Under the pieces are notes generated by a model, which worked only from the letters and a program-made list of their open reading frames with translations, did not search any database and was not told where the DNA came from. Positions 51,815 to 60,463 of a DNA stretch of 64,000 nt are shown in pieces (positions within the stretch are counted from its first letter, which is position 1; each line of letters opens with the position of its first letter). This DNA comes from Streptomyces longisporoflavus (GTDB lineage: Bacteria; Actinomycetota; Actinomycetes; Streptomycetales; Streptomycetaceae), in NCBI RefSeq assembly GCF_014649775.1, contig NZ_BMTR01000019.1, positions 83,443-147,442 on the forward strand, given 5' to 3'. The position numbers and the translations under genes were made by a program.

Positions 51815-52207
51815 GGCGGCTCCTAGGGCCTCGCCCGGGGCGGTGGCCCCGGTACTCCGTGCTGGGTGCTTCCCACGACTACTGCCTGGCTGTGCCCGGT
51901 GACGTCAGCCGGGGCAGGCGTGTCCCGCGCCCTGCCCGGCTTCCACGGCGAGCGTGCCGTCGCAGTCGAATCGCCCAGAGGGGGATGGCCCGCTGAACAG
52001 GGCCTTCAAGCAGGCCCTTTCGCGCGTACAGGGGCCCTGAATGGCGCGGAGCCGAAGTGCGGCGACGCCGACTGACACCGGAAGTGTTCACCGGCCGTGA
52101 CGGAGCGTCAAGGTCGCGGACGGCACCGGTTAACCGGTGTGAGCCCTTCCTCCGCGGCGCGCCCGCGCTCGTCCCGCGTGTCGCTCGTGGAGTGCCCGGC
52201 TCGGCGC
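51815..52207. promoter_or_regulatory. Regulatory region upstream of glpF with a perfect palindrome
   Basis: The 393 bases between the thiolase stop and glpF start hold no clear gene. They contain the perfect 16-bp palindrome CACCGGTTAACCGGTG (52124-52139) and a 7-bp inverted repeat AGGGCCT/AGGCCCT (51999-52018). The palindrome lies 310 bases upstream of glpF and 69 bases downstream in transcription direction of the thiolase stop. Its role as operator or terminator is undecided. No clear GylR site was recognised. Confidence 0.45.
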
Positions 52208-53398
52208 TCAGCGCACCGCGACGACCGAGGACCCGTGTCCGAAGAGCCCTTGGTTCGCGGTGATCCCCGCCCGCGCCCCCGCCACTTGCCGCGCCCCGGC
52301 CGTACCCCGCAGCTGCCACGTCAGTTCGCACACCTGGGCGATGGCCTGCGCCGGAACGGCCTCTCCGAAGGAGGCGAGTCCGCCGCTGGGGTTGACCGGT
52401 ATGCGCCCGCCCGGAGCGGTCGCCCCCTCCCGCAGCAGCTTGGCCCCCTCGCCCTCGCCGCAGAGCCCCAGATCCTCGTACCACTGCAGTTCCAGCGCGG
52501 TGGAGAGGTCATAGACCTCCGCGAGGGAGAGGTCGTCGGGGCCGATGCCCGCCTCCTCGTACGCCGCGAGCGCGATGGAGGCACGGAACGTCCCGTCGGC
52601 CGGCGCCACGGCGGCGGCGGAGTCCGTCGCGATGTCCGGCAGGTCCAGGACGGTGGTCGGGTACGTCGGCGTCACCGTCGACACCGCGCGGATGCGCACC
52701 GGGTCGGCCGCGCCGTGCCGCCGGGCGAACTCCATGCTGGAGAGTACGAGCGCCGCCGCACCGTCGGAGGTCGCGCAGATGTCGAGCAGCCGCAGAGGAT
52801 CGGCGACGACGGCCGAGGCGGCCACTTCCTCGGCGGTGACGGTCTTGCGGTAGCGCGCGTTCGGATTGAGGGCCCCCGCCGCCGCGTTCTTCACCTTGAC
52901 CAGGGCGAAGTCCTCCGGAGTGTCCCCGTGCACCGCCATCCTGCGCCGCGCGTACAGACCGAAGTACGTGGGGTTGGTGGCGCCGAGGACCCGGAACCGC
53001 AGCCAGTCCGGGTCGTCGTGCCGGTCGCCCCCCGCGGGCCGGAAGAACCCCTTGGGCGCCGCGTCGGCCCCGACCACCAGGACGACGTCGGCCAGGCCCG
53101 CGAGGATCTGCGTACGCGCCGTGTTGATCGCCTGCGCCCCGGAGGCGCAGGCCGCGTACACGCTGGTGACCCGCGCGCCCTGCCAGCCGAGGGCCTTCGC
53201 GAACGTCGCCCCGGCCACGTATCCGGGATAGCCGCCGCGCACCGTGTCCGCACCGACGATCGAGCCCACGTCACGCCAGTCCACCCCGGCGTCGGCGAGC
53301 GCGGCCCGGGCCGCCGCGGTCCCGTACTCGACGAAGCTGCGGCCCCATTTGCCCCACGGGTGCATGCCCGCGCCGAGCACCGCCACCTCACTGGTCAC
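52208..53398 (-). CDS. Thiolase-fold lipid-transfer protein/acetyl-CoA acetyltransferase-like
   Basis: This 396-residue protein has the thiolase fold, with the nucleophile position Cys85 in YAACASGAQAINTARTQI and the C-terminal ANQGLFGHGSSVVAV replacing the second catalytic Cys loop of true thiolases. It belongs to the SCP-x/lipid-transfer-like group that partners DUF35 proteins, as in steroid side-chain degradation (Ltp2-ChsH2) where the pair does a retro-aldol cleavage. GTG 53398 overlaps the DUF35 gene stop as GTGA. The substrate is unknown; no sterol genes are near. Confidence 0.85.
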   Translation of the reverse strand: MTSEVAVLGAGMHPWGKWGRSFVEYGTAAARAALADAGVDWRDVGSIVGADTVRGGYPGYVAGATFAKALGWQGARVTSVYAACASGAQAINTARTQILAGLADVVLVVGADAAPKGFFRPAGGDRHDDPDWLRFRVLGATNPTYFGLYARRRMAVHGDTPEDFALVKVKNAAAGALNPNARYRKTVTAEEVAASAVVADPLRLLDICATSDGAAALVLSSMEFARRHGAADPVRIRAVSTVTPTYPTTVLDLPDIATDSAAAVAPADGTFRASIALAAYEEAGIGPDDLSLAEVYDLSTALELQWYEDLGLCGEGEGAKLLREGATAPGGRIPVNPSGGLASFGEAVPAQAIAQVCELTWQLRGTAGARQVAGARAGITANQGLFGHGSSVVAVR

Positions 53399-53859
53399 GC
53401 GCTCACCCCCGTCGGCCGCCAGCACCATGTCGTCAGGGTCGTCCGCGCCGTCCGGGTCGTCCCGGCATCCTCGTCCAGGACACCGGGGACGACCTCCACC
53501 TCCATGCCGACCTCCAGATCGGCGACGGAAACCCCGGGAGCCGCCTGGCCGAGCACCACCATGCGCTCCGCCTCGAGCTCCACAGCGATCAACGTGTAGG
53601 GCTGCCAGGGAAGTTCCGGGTCGGACACATAGGGCGCGGGGGGCCGGTAGCGGCTGTCCGTGTACGACCAGACGCGGCCGCGCGGGGAGAGCGGCACCTC
53701 GTCGAGGTCGCCGCCGGGGCAGCCGGGATTGCGGCAGAAGCCGTCCTCGCGGGGGAAGAAGACACTGGCGCAGGCCGAGCAGCGCGTGCCGAGCAGACGG
53801 AAGTTGTCCCCCTCCCCGGCGAACCAGCCGGTCACCACGGGTGTACGCGTACGCGACAA
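53395..53859 (-). CDS. DUF35 zinc-ribbon/OB-fold acyl-CoA-binding protein
   Basis: This 154-residue protein has a rubredoxin-like zinc ribbon with Cys27, Cys30, Cys42 and Cys47 (CSAC...CRNPGC), followed by an OB-fold of about 90 residues (GRVWSYTDSRYRPPAPYV and YTLIAVELEAERMVVLGQ). DUF35 proteins bind acyl-CoA and partner thiolase-like proteins; the gene overlaps the thiolase-fold gene by four bases. The start GTG/ATG at 53859 is followed by an ordinary sequence, with GGAG-like bases upstream. Confidence 0.88.
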   Translation of the reverse strand: MSRTRTPVVTGWFAGEGDNFRLLGTRCSACASVFFPREDGFCRNPGCPGGDLDEVPLSPRGRVWSYTDSRYRPPAPYVSDPELPWQPYTLIAVELEAERMVVLGQAAPGVSVADLEVGMEVEVVPGVLDEDAGTTRTARTTLTTWCWRPTGVSA

Positions 53860-53940
53860 GGCCCCTCCACGGCGCTGGATCTGACGGAACGTCAGGAGTG
53901 TGCCACGGGCAACCGGATCGCGTCAGTAGCGCGGCACCCG

Positions 53941-54747
53941 CTACTTCCCGTCCAGCGAGCGGCGCGTCACGGGGAAGTCGAAGTAGGTGTCCGGGAAGAG
54001 CTCCGGCTTGTAGGTGAAGTGCCACCACTCCTCGGGAAGGTTCACGAAACCGACCTTGGCCAGCGCGCCCCGCAGCAGATCGCGGTTGGCCCGCTGCTCA
54101 CCGGTGATCCGGGGATCGTCCGTGTGGGAGAGGGTGTCGAAGCAGTCGAATCCCGTCCCCATGTCCACGGAGTTGTCGGGGAACCGCTCGGCCTTGGGCC
54201 CGAAGCAGGGCGTGAGCGCCTCACCGGGGACGTACGGGCGCGTGGGCAGGGCGGGCAGCTTCACGACCGTCAGGTCGAGCGTCGAGCCGCGACTGTGCCC
54301 GGACTTCGCCGCGATGTAGCCGTCCGCGAACAACCGCGACTTGTCGACATGGGGATAGAACTCCGCCTTCATGCGCACGTCGCCGAGATCCTCGGCCCAG
54401 CGCACGAACTGGTCGACCGCCCGCTGCGGCCGGTAGCAGTCGTACACCTTCAGGGAGTAGCCCTTACGCAGCAGCGTGCGCTGGGCCTTGTGCAGCGCCT
54501 TCGCCGCGGGCTCCGTGAGGATGCACATCGGCTTCTTGTAGCCGTCGACGGGCACGCCCACGAAGTTGTGCGGCGTGAAGTAGCGCATCTCCTGCATGAT
54601 CGTCGGGTCGACGTCACGCAACGCCACGAACTCATCGGGGGCCTTGGGCTCGGGCTTGGCGTGGGCGGGCGCGGGGACGGCGGCCACAGCGAGCAGAGCG
54701 GTGGCGGTGACGGCGAGATTCCGCAGGGCGGAGGCGAATCCTGTCAT
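53941..54747 (-). CDS. Secreted D-alanyl-D-alanine dipeptidase (VanX/M15D family)
   Basis: This 268-residue protein has a signal peptide (basic start, hydrophobic core at about 9-24, AHA cleavage near residue 30). The zinc ligands are His151 and Asp158 in SGHSRGSTLDL and His243 in PEEWWHF, with Glu240 as catalytic base; Arg near residue 107 (CYRPQRA) is also typical. It hydrolyses D-Ala-D-Ala. Cytoplasmic VanX serves vancomycin resistance; a secreted form such as this more likely acts in cell-wall peptide turnover. No vanH/vanA/vanR neighbours are present. ATG 54747 is chosen to include the signal peptide. Confidence 0.9.
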   Translation of the reverse strand: MTGFASALRNLAVTATALLAVAAVPAPAHAKPEPKAPDEFVALRDVDPTIMQEMRYFTPHNFVGVPVDGYKKPMCILTEPAAKALHKAQRTLLRKGYSLKVYDCYRPQRAVDQFVRWAEDLGDVRMKAEFYPHVDKSRLFADGYIAAKSGHSRGSTLDLTVVKLPALPTRPYVPGEALTPCFGPKAERFPDNSVDMGTGFDCFDTLSHTDDPRITGEQRANRDLLRGALAKVGFVNLPEEWWHFTYKPELFPDTYFDFPVTRRSLDGK

Positions 54748-54831
54748 GAACCCTGCATCTATCAGGATCCGGTGCCGGAGGGAAAGACCGTCACCGGAGC
54801 GATCGGACGATGATCCGATACAGTCCGCGGC

Positions 54832-55392
54832 GTGTCCGTACCCCCGGCGCCCCCGCCGCCCCCGCAGCCCCCGCACCGCGCCGATCCCGCACCGGGCTCC
54901 CACTGTTCGAGCTGCGGGTCGCCCTACGGCGAGAACCTGACCGCGTGGCCCCGCACCTGCGCCGACTGCGGCACGGTGGCCTACCGCAATCCGCTGCCCG
55001 TGGCGGTGGCAATGCAGCCCGTGTACGACGAAAAGGGCACCGCCCTTGTCGTCGTGACCCGGACCATCGACCCCGCGCGCGGGGGAATGGCCCTGCCCGG
55101 AGGGTTCATCGACCACCGGGAGGACTGGCGGGACGCCGTCGTGCGCGAGCTCATGGAGGAGACCGGCATCAGCGCCCGGAGCCGCGACGTCCGCCTCACC
55201 GAAGCGCTCAGCGCACCAGACGGATACCTGCTGCTCTTCGGCCTCCTGCCCGAGCGCCCGGCGGCCGAACTACCGGATCCCGCACCGACGGACGAAACGG
55301 AAGGCTGGCACCTGCTGCACCGCCCGACCGAACTGGCCTTCCCTCTGCACACCTTGGCGGTACGCGCCTGGTTCGAAGGGCGCTACATGTGA
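54832..55392 (+). CDS. Nudix hydrolase with an N-terminal zinc ribbon
   Basis: This 186-residue protein has a Pro-rich start, a zinc ribbon with Cys25, Cys28, Cys43 and Cys46, and a Nudix domain whose box GFIDHREDWRDAVVRELMEETGI spans residues about 91-113 and matches GX5EX7REUXEEXGU. The ribbon plus Nudix layout is that of NudC/ADP-ribose-type pyrophosphatases. The substrate is not defined. The GTG at 54832 gives the shortest frame. Its last codons and stop (CGCTACATGTGA) form the first, partial unit of the tandem repeat that follows. Confidence 0.87.
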   Translation: MSVPPAPPPPPQPPHRADPAPGSHCSSCGSPYGENLTAWPRTCADCGTVAYRNPLPVAVAMQPVYDEKGTALVVVTRTIDPARGGMALPGGFIDHREDWRDAVVRELMEETGISARSRDVRLTEALSAPDGYLLLFGLLPERPAAELPDPAPTDETEGWHLLHRPTELAFPLHTLAVRAWFEGRYM

Positions 55393-55671
55393 CGGCGGGG
55401 TGCTGCCTTCCGGCGCGGGGGGTGCTAGGTCTGATGGCGGGGTGCTGCCCTGCGGCGTGGGGATGCTAGATCTGGCGGTGGGGCGCTGCCCTGCGGCGCG
55501 GGGGCGCTAGATCTGGCGGCGGGGCGTTACCCCGCGACGCCGGGGCACTGGATCTGACCGGCAGGGCGCTGCCCTCCGGTGCGGGGGCGCTGCATCTGAG
55601 GTGGGGTTGCTGCCTTCCGGCGCGGGGGCGCTACATCTGACGGCAGGGCGTTGCTCCCCGGACGCCGGGGG
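55382..55671. repeat. Degenerate tandem repeat of about 41-42 bp, seven copies
   Basis: Units start near 55382, 55424, 55465, 55506, 55547, 55589 and 55630, spaced 41 or 42 bp. Each begins with a GCTAGATCTG-like core and continues with a GC-rich part of the type GGGCGCTGCCCTGCGGCG. The first unit overlaps the Nudix stop codon. A decayed, shorter-period continuation (CCGCCTCTG-like) runs to the GH31 stop codon. Confidence 0.85.
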
Positions 55672-55799
55672 CGCCGCCTCTGCTGCTGAGGGGGGCCACC
55701 TCTGACGCCGGGGCCGCCGCTTCTGCTGTTGAGGGGGCCACCTCTACCGCCGAGGGCGCCGCCTCTGATGCCGACGCACCACCTCTGCCGCCGAGGACG
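55672..55799. repeat. Decayed repeat tail before the GH31 gene
   Basis: The rest of the intergenic region is built of CCGCCTCTG/CCACCTCTG-like elements at irregular spacing of about 20-30 bp, then GACGCTACATCCGCC where the GH31 stop codon lies. The repeat core GCTACAT is therefore present at both gene ends. No gene is seen. Confidence 0.55.
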
Positions 55800-58190
55800 C
55801 TACATCCGCCGCTCGGAGAGCCCCCGCACCGTCACCCGCAGCCCCAACTCCTCCGCCGTCTCCACGGCGTCATCGGCGGTCCGGCCGTCCCGCTCGACCA
55901 CCACACGCCCCCCGGCCCACCGCGTGGCGAACCGCTCGATCTCCGGCTCCTCCCACCCGTCGCCCACGTCCCTGACCACAAGGCCGCCTCCCGTACGCCC
56001 CGGAGCGGGCGCCCACACCTCCAGCTCCAACCCGCCGTCGGCGCCCCGCACAGGCAGCACCGCCCCCGCCCGCGCGAGCACCGGTACACGCGACAGCGGG
56101 GCCTCCACGACCACCCGGGCAGGCCCTTCGTAGACCTCGCCGGTCGCCGTGTCGTACCACCGCCCCGCCGGCAGCCGCACCGTGCGGCGGACGGCCCCCG
56201 GCTCGAACACGGGCGCCACGAGGAGACAGTCCCCGAGCAGAAACGCGTCCTCGCAGTCGCGCAGCGCCCGGTCCTCCGGACTGCCCCACCACAGGGGCCG
56301 CACATACGGCGTTCCCGTACGCCGCGCCAGATGCGCGAGCGTCACGAAGTACGGCAGCAGCCGCCGGCGTTCGACGAGCGCCACGCGCGCGTGCTCGAGT
56401 ACTTCGGGACCGAACTCCCAGGGCTCCCTGCGCCCGGCCCGCAGCGCGGCATGCGTACGGAACAGCGGCAGATACGAGCCCAGCTGGAACCACCGCAGAT
56501 ACAGCTCGGGCGACGGACTGCCGTCGAACCCGCCCACATCAGGACCCGAATACGGCACCCCGCACAGCCCGAGCCCCAGGACCAGCGACAGAGACGCCCG
56601 CAGCCCCGGCCACCCCGTGGCCACATCCCCGGACCACGTCCCTCCGTAGCGCTGCATTCCCGCCCACCCGGAGCGCGAGAACAGGAACGGCCGCTCGTCG
56701 GGATGCAGTTCGCACAACCCCTCGTAGCCGGCTCGGGCCATTCCCAGGCCGTACACGTTGTGCGCCTCGCGGTGGTCACCGCCGCGCCCCTCCAGGGAGT
56801 GCCGGGCCGAACGGGGCAGCGTCGGCTCCCCGAAGGCGGCGAAGGACACCGGTTCGTTCATGTCGTGCCAGAAGCCCGCGAATCCCTGGGCGAGCCGCTC
56901 CTTGTAGAGGCGGCCCCACCACGCCCGCACCCGGGCGTCCGTGAAGTCCGGGTACACCGACACCCCCGGCCAGACCAGCCCGTGCACCGTCCGCCCCGCG
57001 GCGTCCCGCACGAAGGCGTCCGTCGTCCGGCCGCTGTCGAAGACCTCGTTGCCGGGCACCGCCTTCACCGCCGGATCGACGATCGACACCAATCGCACGC
57101 CGTCCCCGAGCAACTCGTCGGCCAGCTGCGGCAAACGGGGATAAGTCTCCTTGTCGACGGTGAACACCTGATGCGCTTCGTAGTGGTCGATGTCCAGATG
57201 CACGGCGTCCAGCGGCAGCCCGCGCTCCCGGTAGCCCGCGACGATCCGCCGCACCTCCTGCTCACCGCCGAAGCCCCACCGCGCGTGATGATGCCCCAGC
57301 GCCCACGCGGGAGGCAGCGCGGGCGCCCCGGTCAGCGAGGCCCACGTGTGCAGCACGCGCGCGGGGGTGCCCACCATCACCCAGCACCGCAGCGGCCCGC
57401 CGGTCATGCGCACCTCGCACGAACCCGCCCTGTCGTGCCCCGACCCCGCGCCCTCCTCGCCCTCCCGCAGCGTCACGGTGCCGTCCCACGTGTTGTCGTG
57501 GAACACCAGATGACAGCCGACATCGGCCACCACGAGCTGCACGGGCATGGTGATGTACAAAGGCCCGTCACCGGGCCCGAACGAAACCCCCGGATCGGTG
57601 TTCCACAGGCGGTACGTCCCGTTCCGCAGCCGAGGCCCCCGCGCACGTCCCCCGAGGCCGAAGAACCGCGCGTCCGCCGCCACCTGCGAGCGCTGCACCC
57701 AGTGCGCCGCACCCCCGTCCACCGGCTCCCACCAGCGCGGCGGCAGATCCCGGCGCAGCATCAGACCGCCGGGCGTACGAAGCTCCACCGCGCCGTGCCG
57801 CGAGACGACCACCGTCGCCCGCTCCGACACCACCCGCCAGCCACCCTCCTTGTCCGGTTCGAGGACGGCCCGCGGGTCCGCCTCGGGACTCCCGCTGACG
57901 AGCGCGTACGAAGGATCCGGCTCCGCGCCGTCCCAGCCCCAGAAGATCGCCCCGCCCGTAGTGACCCGCACCCGCAGCTCGGAACGGGCGAACCGCACCA
58001 CACCGCCCCCCGGCCCCGGCTCCACCCCCGTCACCGGCCCCGGCACCCGCGCGCGCTCGGCACCCCGGGGGGCAAGCCCGACGGCGTCCACCCGCCTCCT
58101 GCGCCAGGAGGACCGCACCGCACGCAACCCCTGCGCCGTACCGATCAAACTGACCGCCTTCATCGAACGCACCAGGTCACGACCGTTCAT
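55800..58190 (-). CDS. Glycoside hydrolase family 31 (alpha-glucosidase type)
   Basis: This 796-residue GH31 enzyme has an N-terminal beta-sandwich, the (beta/alpha)8 barrel from about 285 to 640, and C-terminal beta domains. The catalytic nucleophile is Asp443 in FWHDMNEP and the acid/base is Asp522 in TWSGDVATGW, both at the usual spacing. HLDIDHYEAHQVFTVD and YLPLFRTHAALRAGRREPWEF are further family motifs. No signal peptide is seen, so it is probably intracellular. It hydrolyses terminal alpha-linked glucose (maltose, isomaltose or related). ATG 58190 is chosen; an upstream ATG at 58229 would add 13 residues. Confidence 0.92.
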   Translation of the reverse strand: MNGRDLVRSMKAVSLIGTAQGLRAVRSSWRRRRVDAVGLAPRGAERARVPGPVTGVEPGPGGGVVRFARSELRVRVTTGGAIFWGWDGAEPDPSYALVSGSPEADPRAVLEPDKEGGWRVVSERATVVVSRHGAVELRTPGGLMLRRDLPPRWWEPVDGGAAHWVQRSQVAADARFFGLGGRARGPRLRNGTYRLWNTDPGVSFGPGDGPLYITMPVQLVVADVGCHLVFHDNTWDGTVTLREGEEGAGSGHDRAGSCEVRMTGGPLRCWVMVGTPARVLHTWASLTGAPALPPAWALGHHHARWGFGGEQEVRRIVAGYRERGLPLDAVHLDIDHYEAHQVFTVDKETYPRLPQLADELLGDGVRLVSIVDPAVKAVPGNEVFDSGRTTDAFVRDAAGRTVHGLVWPGVSVYPDFTDARVRAWWGRLYKERLAQGFAGFWHDMNEPVSFAAFGEPTLPRSARHSLEGRGGDHREAHNVYGLGMARAGYEGLCELHPDERPFLFSRSGWAGMQRYGGTWSGDVATGWPGLRASLSLVLGLGLCGVPYSGPDVGGFDGSPSPELYLRWFQLGSYLPLFRTHAALRAGRREPWEFGPEVLEHARVALVERRRLLPYFVTLAHLARRTGTPYVRPLWWGSPEDRALRDCEDAFLLGDCLLVAPVFEPGAVRRTVRLPAGRWYDTATGEVYEGPARVVVEAPLSRVPVLARAGAVLPVRGADGGLELEVWAPAPGRTGGGLVVRDVGDGWEEPEIERFATRWAGGRVVVERDGRTADDAVETAEELGLRVTVRGLSERRM

Positions 58191-58405
58191 GCTGCTCACC
58201 CTGCCACCGAAGAAGCCGCCCGTATGCATCGTTCAACTGCCGTTCACCTGGGGGGACGGCACATAGTCGCCGCGCCGACTGTGTGAGGCACACCCTGGTG
58301 CCGAAATCGATCACGTGGCATCGTCCCTGTCAGCCGTGTCGCGCGCAGGAACCAGCACGCGCGCACCACACACGCATACGACGCGTAAAGCCCGGGAGCC
58401 GCCCC

Positions 58406-60388
58406 ATGTCCTCAGCGAACCCCTCACCGCTCTGGCAGCCCGACCAGCAACGGATCGCCGCCGCGCAGGTCACGCGCTTCCAGGCGTGGGCCGCCGAACG
58501 CCACGGAGCCCCCGCCGACGGCGGCTACGCGGCGCTGCACCGCTGGTCCGTGGACGAGTTGGACACGTTCTGGCAGGCGGTGACCGACTGGTTCGACGTG
58601 CGGTTCTCGACGCCCTACGCGCGCGTACTCGGCGACCGCACGATGCCGGGCGCGCAATGGTTCCCCGGAGCTACGCTCAACTACGCCGAACACGCGCTGC
58701 GCGCCGCAGAGGACCCCACGCGCGCGGGCGACCCCGCTCTCCTGCATGTGGACGAGACCCACGAGCCGGCCGCCGTCACCTGGGGCGAGCTGCGCCGCCA
58801 GGTCGGCTCCCTGGCGGCGGAACTGCGCACACTCGGCGTGCGCCCCGGTGACCGCGTCAGCGGCTACGTCCCGAACATCCCGCAGGCCGTCGTCGCCCTC
58901 CTGGCCACCGCGGCCGTCGGCGCCGTCTGGACCTCCTGCGCCCCCGACTTCGGCGCACGCAGCGTTCTCGACCGCTTCCAGCAGGTCGAACCGGTCGTCC
59001 TGTTCACCGTCGACGGCTACCGCTACGGCGGCAAGGAGCACGACCGCCGCGACGCCGTCGCCGAACTGCGCCGCGAACTGCCCACCCTGCGCGCCGTCGT
59101 CCACATCCCGCTGCTCGGCACCGAGGCCCCCGAAGGCGCCCTGGAATGGGCCGCCCTCACCGCGTCGGACACGGCCCCCGTCTTCGAACCCGTCCCGTTT
59201 GACCACCCCTTGTGGGTGCTCTACTCCTCCGGCACCACGGGCCTGCCCAAGGCGATCGTCCAGTCCCAGGGCGGCATCCTCGTCGAACACCTCAAGCAGC
59301 TTGGCCTGCACTGCGACCTGGGCCCCGAAGACCGCTTCTTCTGGTACACGTCCACCGGCTGGATGATGTGGAACTTCCTCGTCTCCGGCCTTCTCACCGG
59401 CACCACGATCATCCTGTACGACGGCAGCCCCGGCTATCCCGACACCGGCGCCCAGTGGCGCATCGCCGAACGCACGAAGGCCACCCTCTTCGGCACGTCG
59501 GCTGCGTACGTCATGGCCTGCCGCAAGGCGGGCGTGCACCCCGCCCGCGACTTCGACCTCTCCGCAGTGCAGTGCGTCGCCACCACGGGCTCCCCGCTCC
59601 CGCCCGACGGATTCCGCTGGCTGCACGACGAGTTCGAGAACACCCCCGGCGGCCTGTGGATGGCCTCCGTAAGCGGAGGCACGGACGTCTGCTCCTGCTT
59701 CGCCGGAGCCGTCCCCACCCTGCCCGTGCACATCGGCGAACTCCAGGCCCCCGGCCTCGGCACCGACCTGCAGGCCTGGGACCCCGGGGGCAAACCGCTC
59801 ATCGACGAGGTCGGCGAACTCGTCGTCACCAACCCGATGCCGTCCATGCCCATCCACTTCTGGAACGACCCGGACGGCACCCGCTACCACGACAGCTACT
59901 TCGACACCTACCCCGGCGTCTGGCGCCACGGCGACTGGATCACCGTCACCTCGCACGGCTCGGTCGTCATCCACGGCCGCTCCGACTCCACGCTCAACCG
60001 CCAGGGCGTACGCATGGGATCGGCCGACATCTACGAAGCCGTCGAGCGCCTCCCGGAGATCCGCGAATCCCTCGTCATCGGCGTCGAACAGCCCGACGGC
60101 GGCTACTGGATGCCCCTCTTCATCCACCTCGCCCCCGGCGCCACCCTCGACGACGGCCTCCGCGACCGCATCAAGCAGACGATCCGCGCACAACTGTCCC
60201 CGCGCCACGTCCCCGACGAGGTCATCGAGGTCCCCGGCATCCCGCACACCCTCACCGGCAAGCGCATCGAGGTCCCGGTCAAGCGACTGCTCCAGGGCAC
60301 CGCCCTCGACAAGGCGGTCAACCCCGGCTCCGTCGACAACCTCGACCTCCTCCGCTTCTACGAGGACCTGGCCCGCACCCGCTCCTGA
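58406..60388 (+). CDS. aacS: Acetoacetate-CoA ligase
   Basis: This 660-residue adenylate-forming enzyme activates acetoacetate to acetoacetyl-CoA. It has WFPGATLNYAEHAL near the N-terminus, which is typical of AacS, the AMP-binding motif LYSSGTTGLPKAIV at about 272-285, YTSTGWMMWNFLVSGLLTG, VSGGTDVCSCFAG in place of the acyl pocket, and the catalytic Lys619 in TLTGKRIEVPVKRLL. Length equals the family. ATG 58406 follows GGGAG. In Streptomyces this allows use of acetoacetate or ketone body-type acids. A perfect 10-bp inverted repeat follows it at 60410. Confidence 0.95.
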   Translation: MSSANPSPLWQPDQQRIAAAQVTRFQAWAAERHGAPADGGYAALHRWSVDELDTFWQAVTDWFDVRFSTPYARVLGDRTMPGAQWFPGATLNYAEHALRAAEDPTRAGDPALLHVDETHEPAAVTWGELRRQVGSLAAELRTLGVRPGDRVSGYVPNIPQAVVALLATAAVGAVWTSCAPDFGARSVLDRFQQVEPVVLFTVDGYRYGGKEHDRRDAVAELRRELPTLRAVVHIPLLGTEAPEGALEWAALTASDTAPVFEPVPFDHPLWVLYSSGTTGLPKAIVQSQGGILVEHLKQLGLHCDLGPEDRFFWYTSTGWMMWNFLVSGLLTGTTIILYDGSPGYPDTGAQWRIAERTKATLFGTSAAYVMACRKAGVHPARDFDLSAVQCVATTGSPLPPDGFRWLHDEFENTPGGLWMASVSGGTDVCSCFAGAVPTLPVHIGELQAPGLGTDLQAWDPGGKPLIDEVGELVVTNPMPSMPIHFWNDPDGTRYHDSYFDTYPGVWRHGDWITVTSHGSVVIHGRSDSTLNRQGVRMGSADIYEAVERLPEIRESLVIGVEQPDGGYWMPLFIHLAPGATLDDGLRDRIKQTIRAQLSPRHVPDEVIEVPGIPHTLTGKRIEVPVKRLLQGTALDKAVNPGSVDNLDLLRFYEDLARTRS

Positions 60389-60409
60389 TCTCCCGCCCGC
60401 CGCCGTTGT

Positions 60410-60440
60410 CAGTGCTCACCCTTACGGTGAGTGAGCACTG
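60410..60440. repeat. Perfect 10-bp inverted repeat between aacS and the next gene
   Basis: CAGTGCTCAC (60410-60419) and GTGAGCACTG (60431-60440) pair perfectly with an 11-base spacer that itself contains CC...GGTGA complementarity. It could be an operator for the gene at 60464 or a terminator for aacS. It lies 23 bases before that gene's ATG. Confidence 0.6.
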
Positions 60441-60463
60441 ATCAACGGATCGCAGGGGGAATC

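Noticed and set aside
53941..54747. Vancomycin-resistance vanX
   Set aside because: The dipeptidase carries a signal peptide and has no vanH, vanA, vanR or vanS neighbours, so a cell-wall turnover role is more likely.
55393..55799. CRISPR array
   Set aside because: The 41-42 bp units are directly adjoining and degenerate, with no constant repeat/variable spacer pattern and no cas genes.
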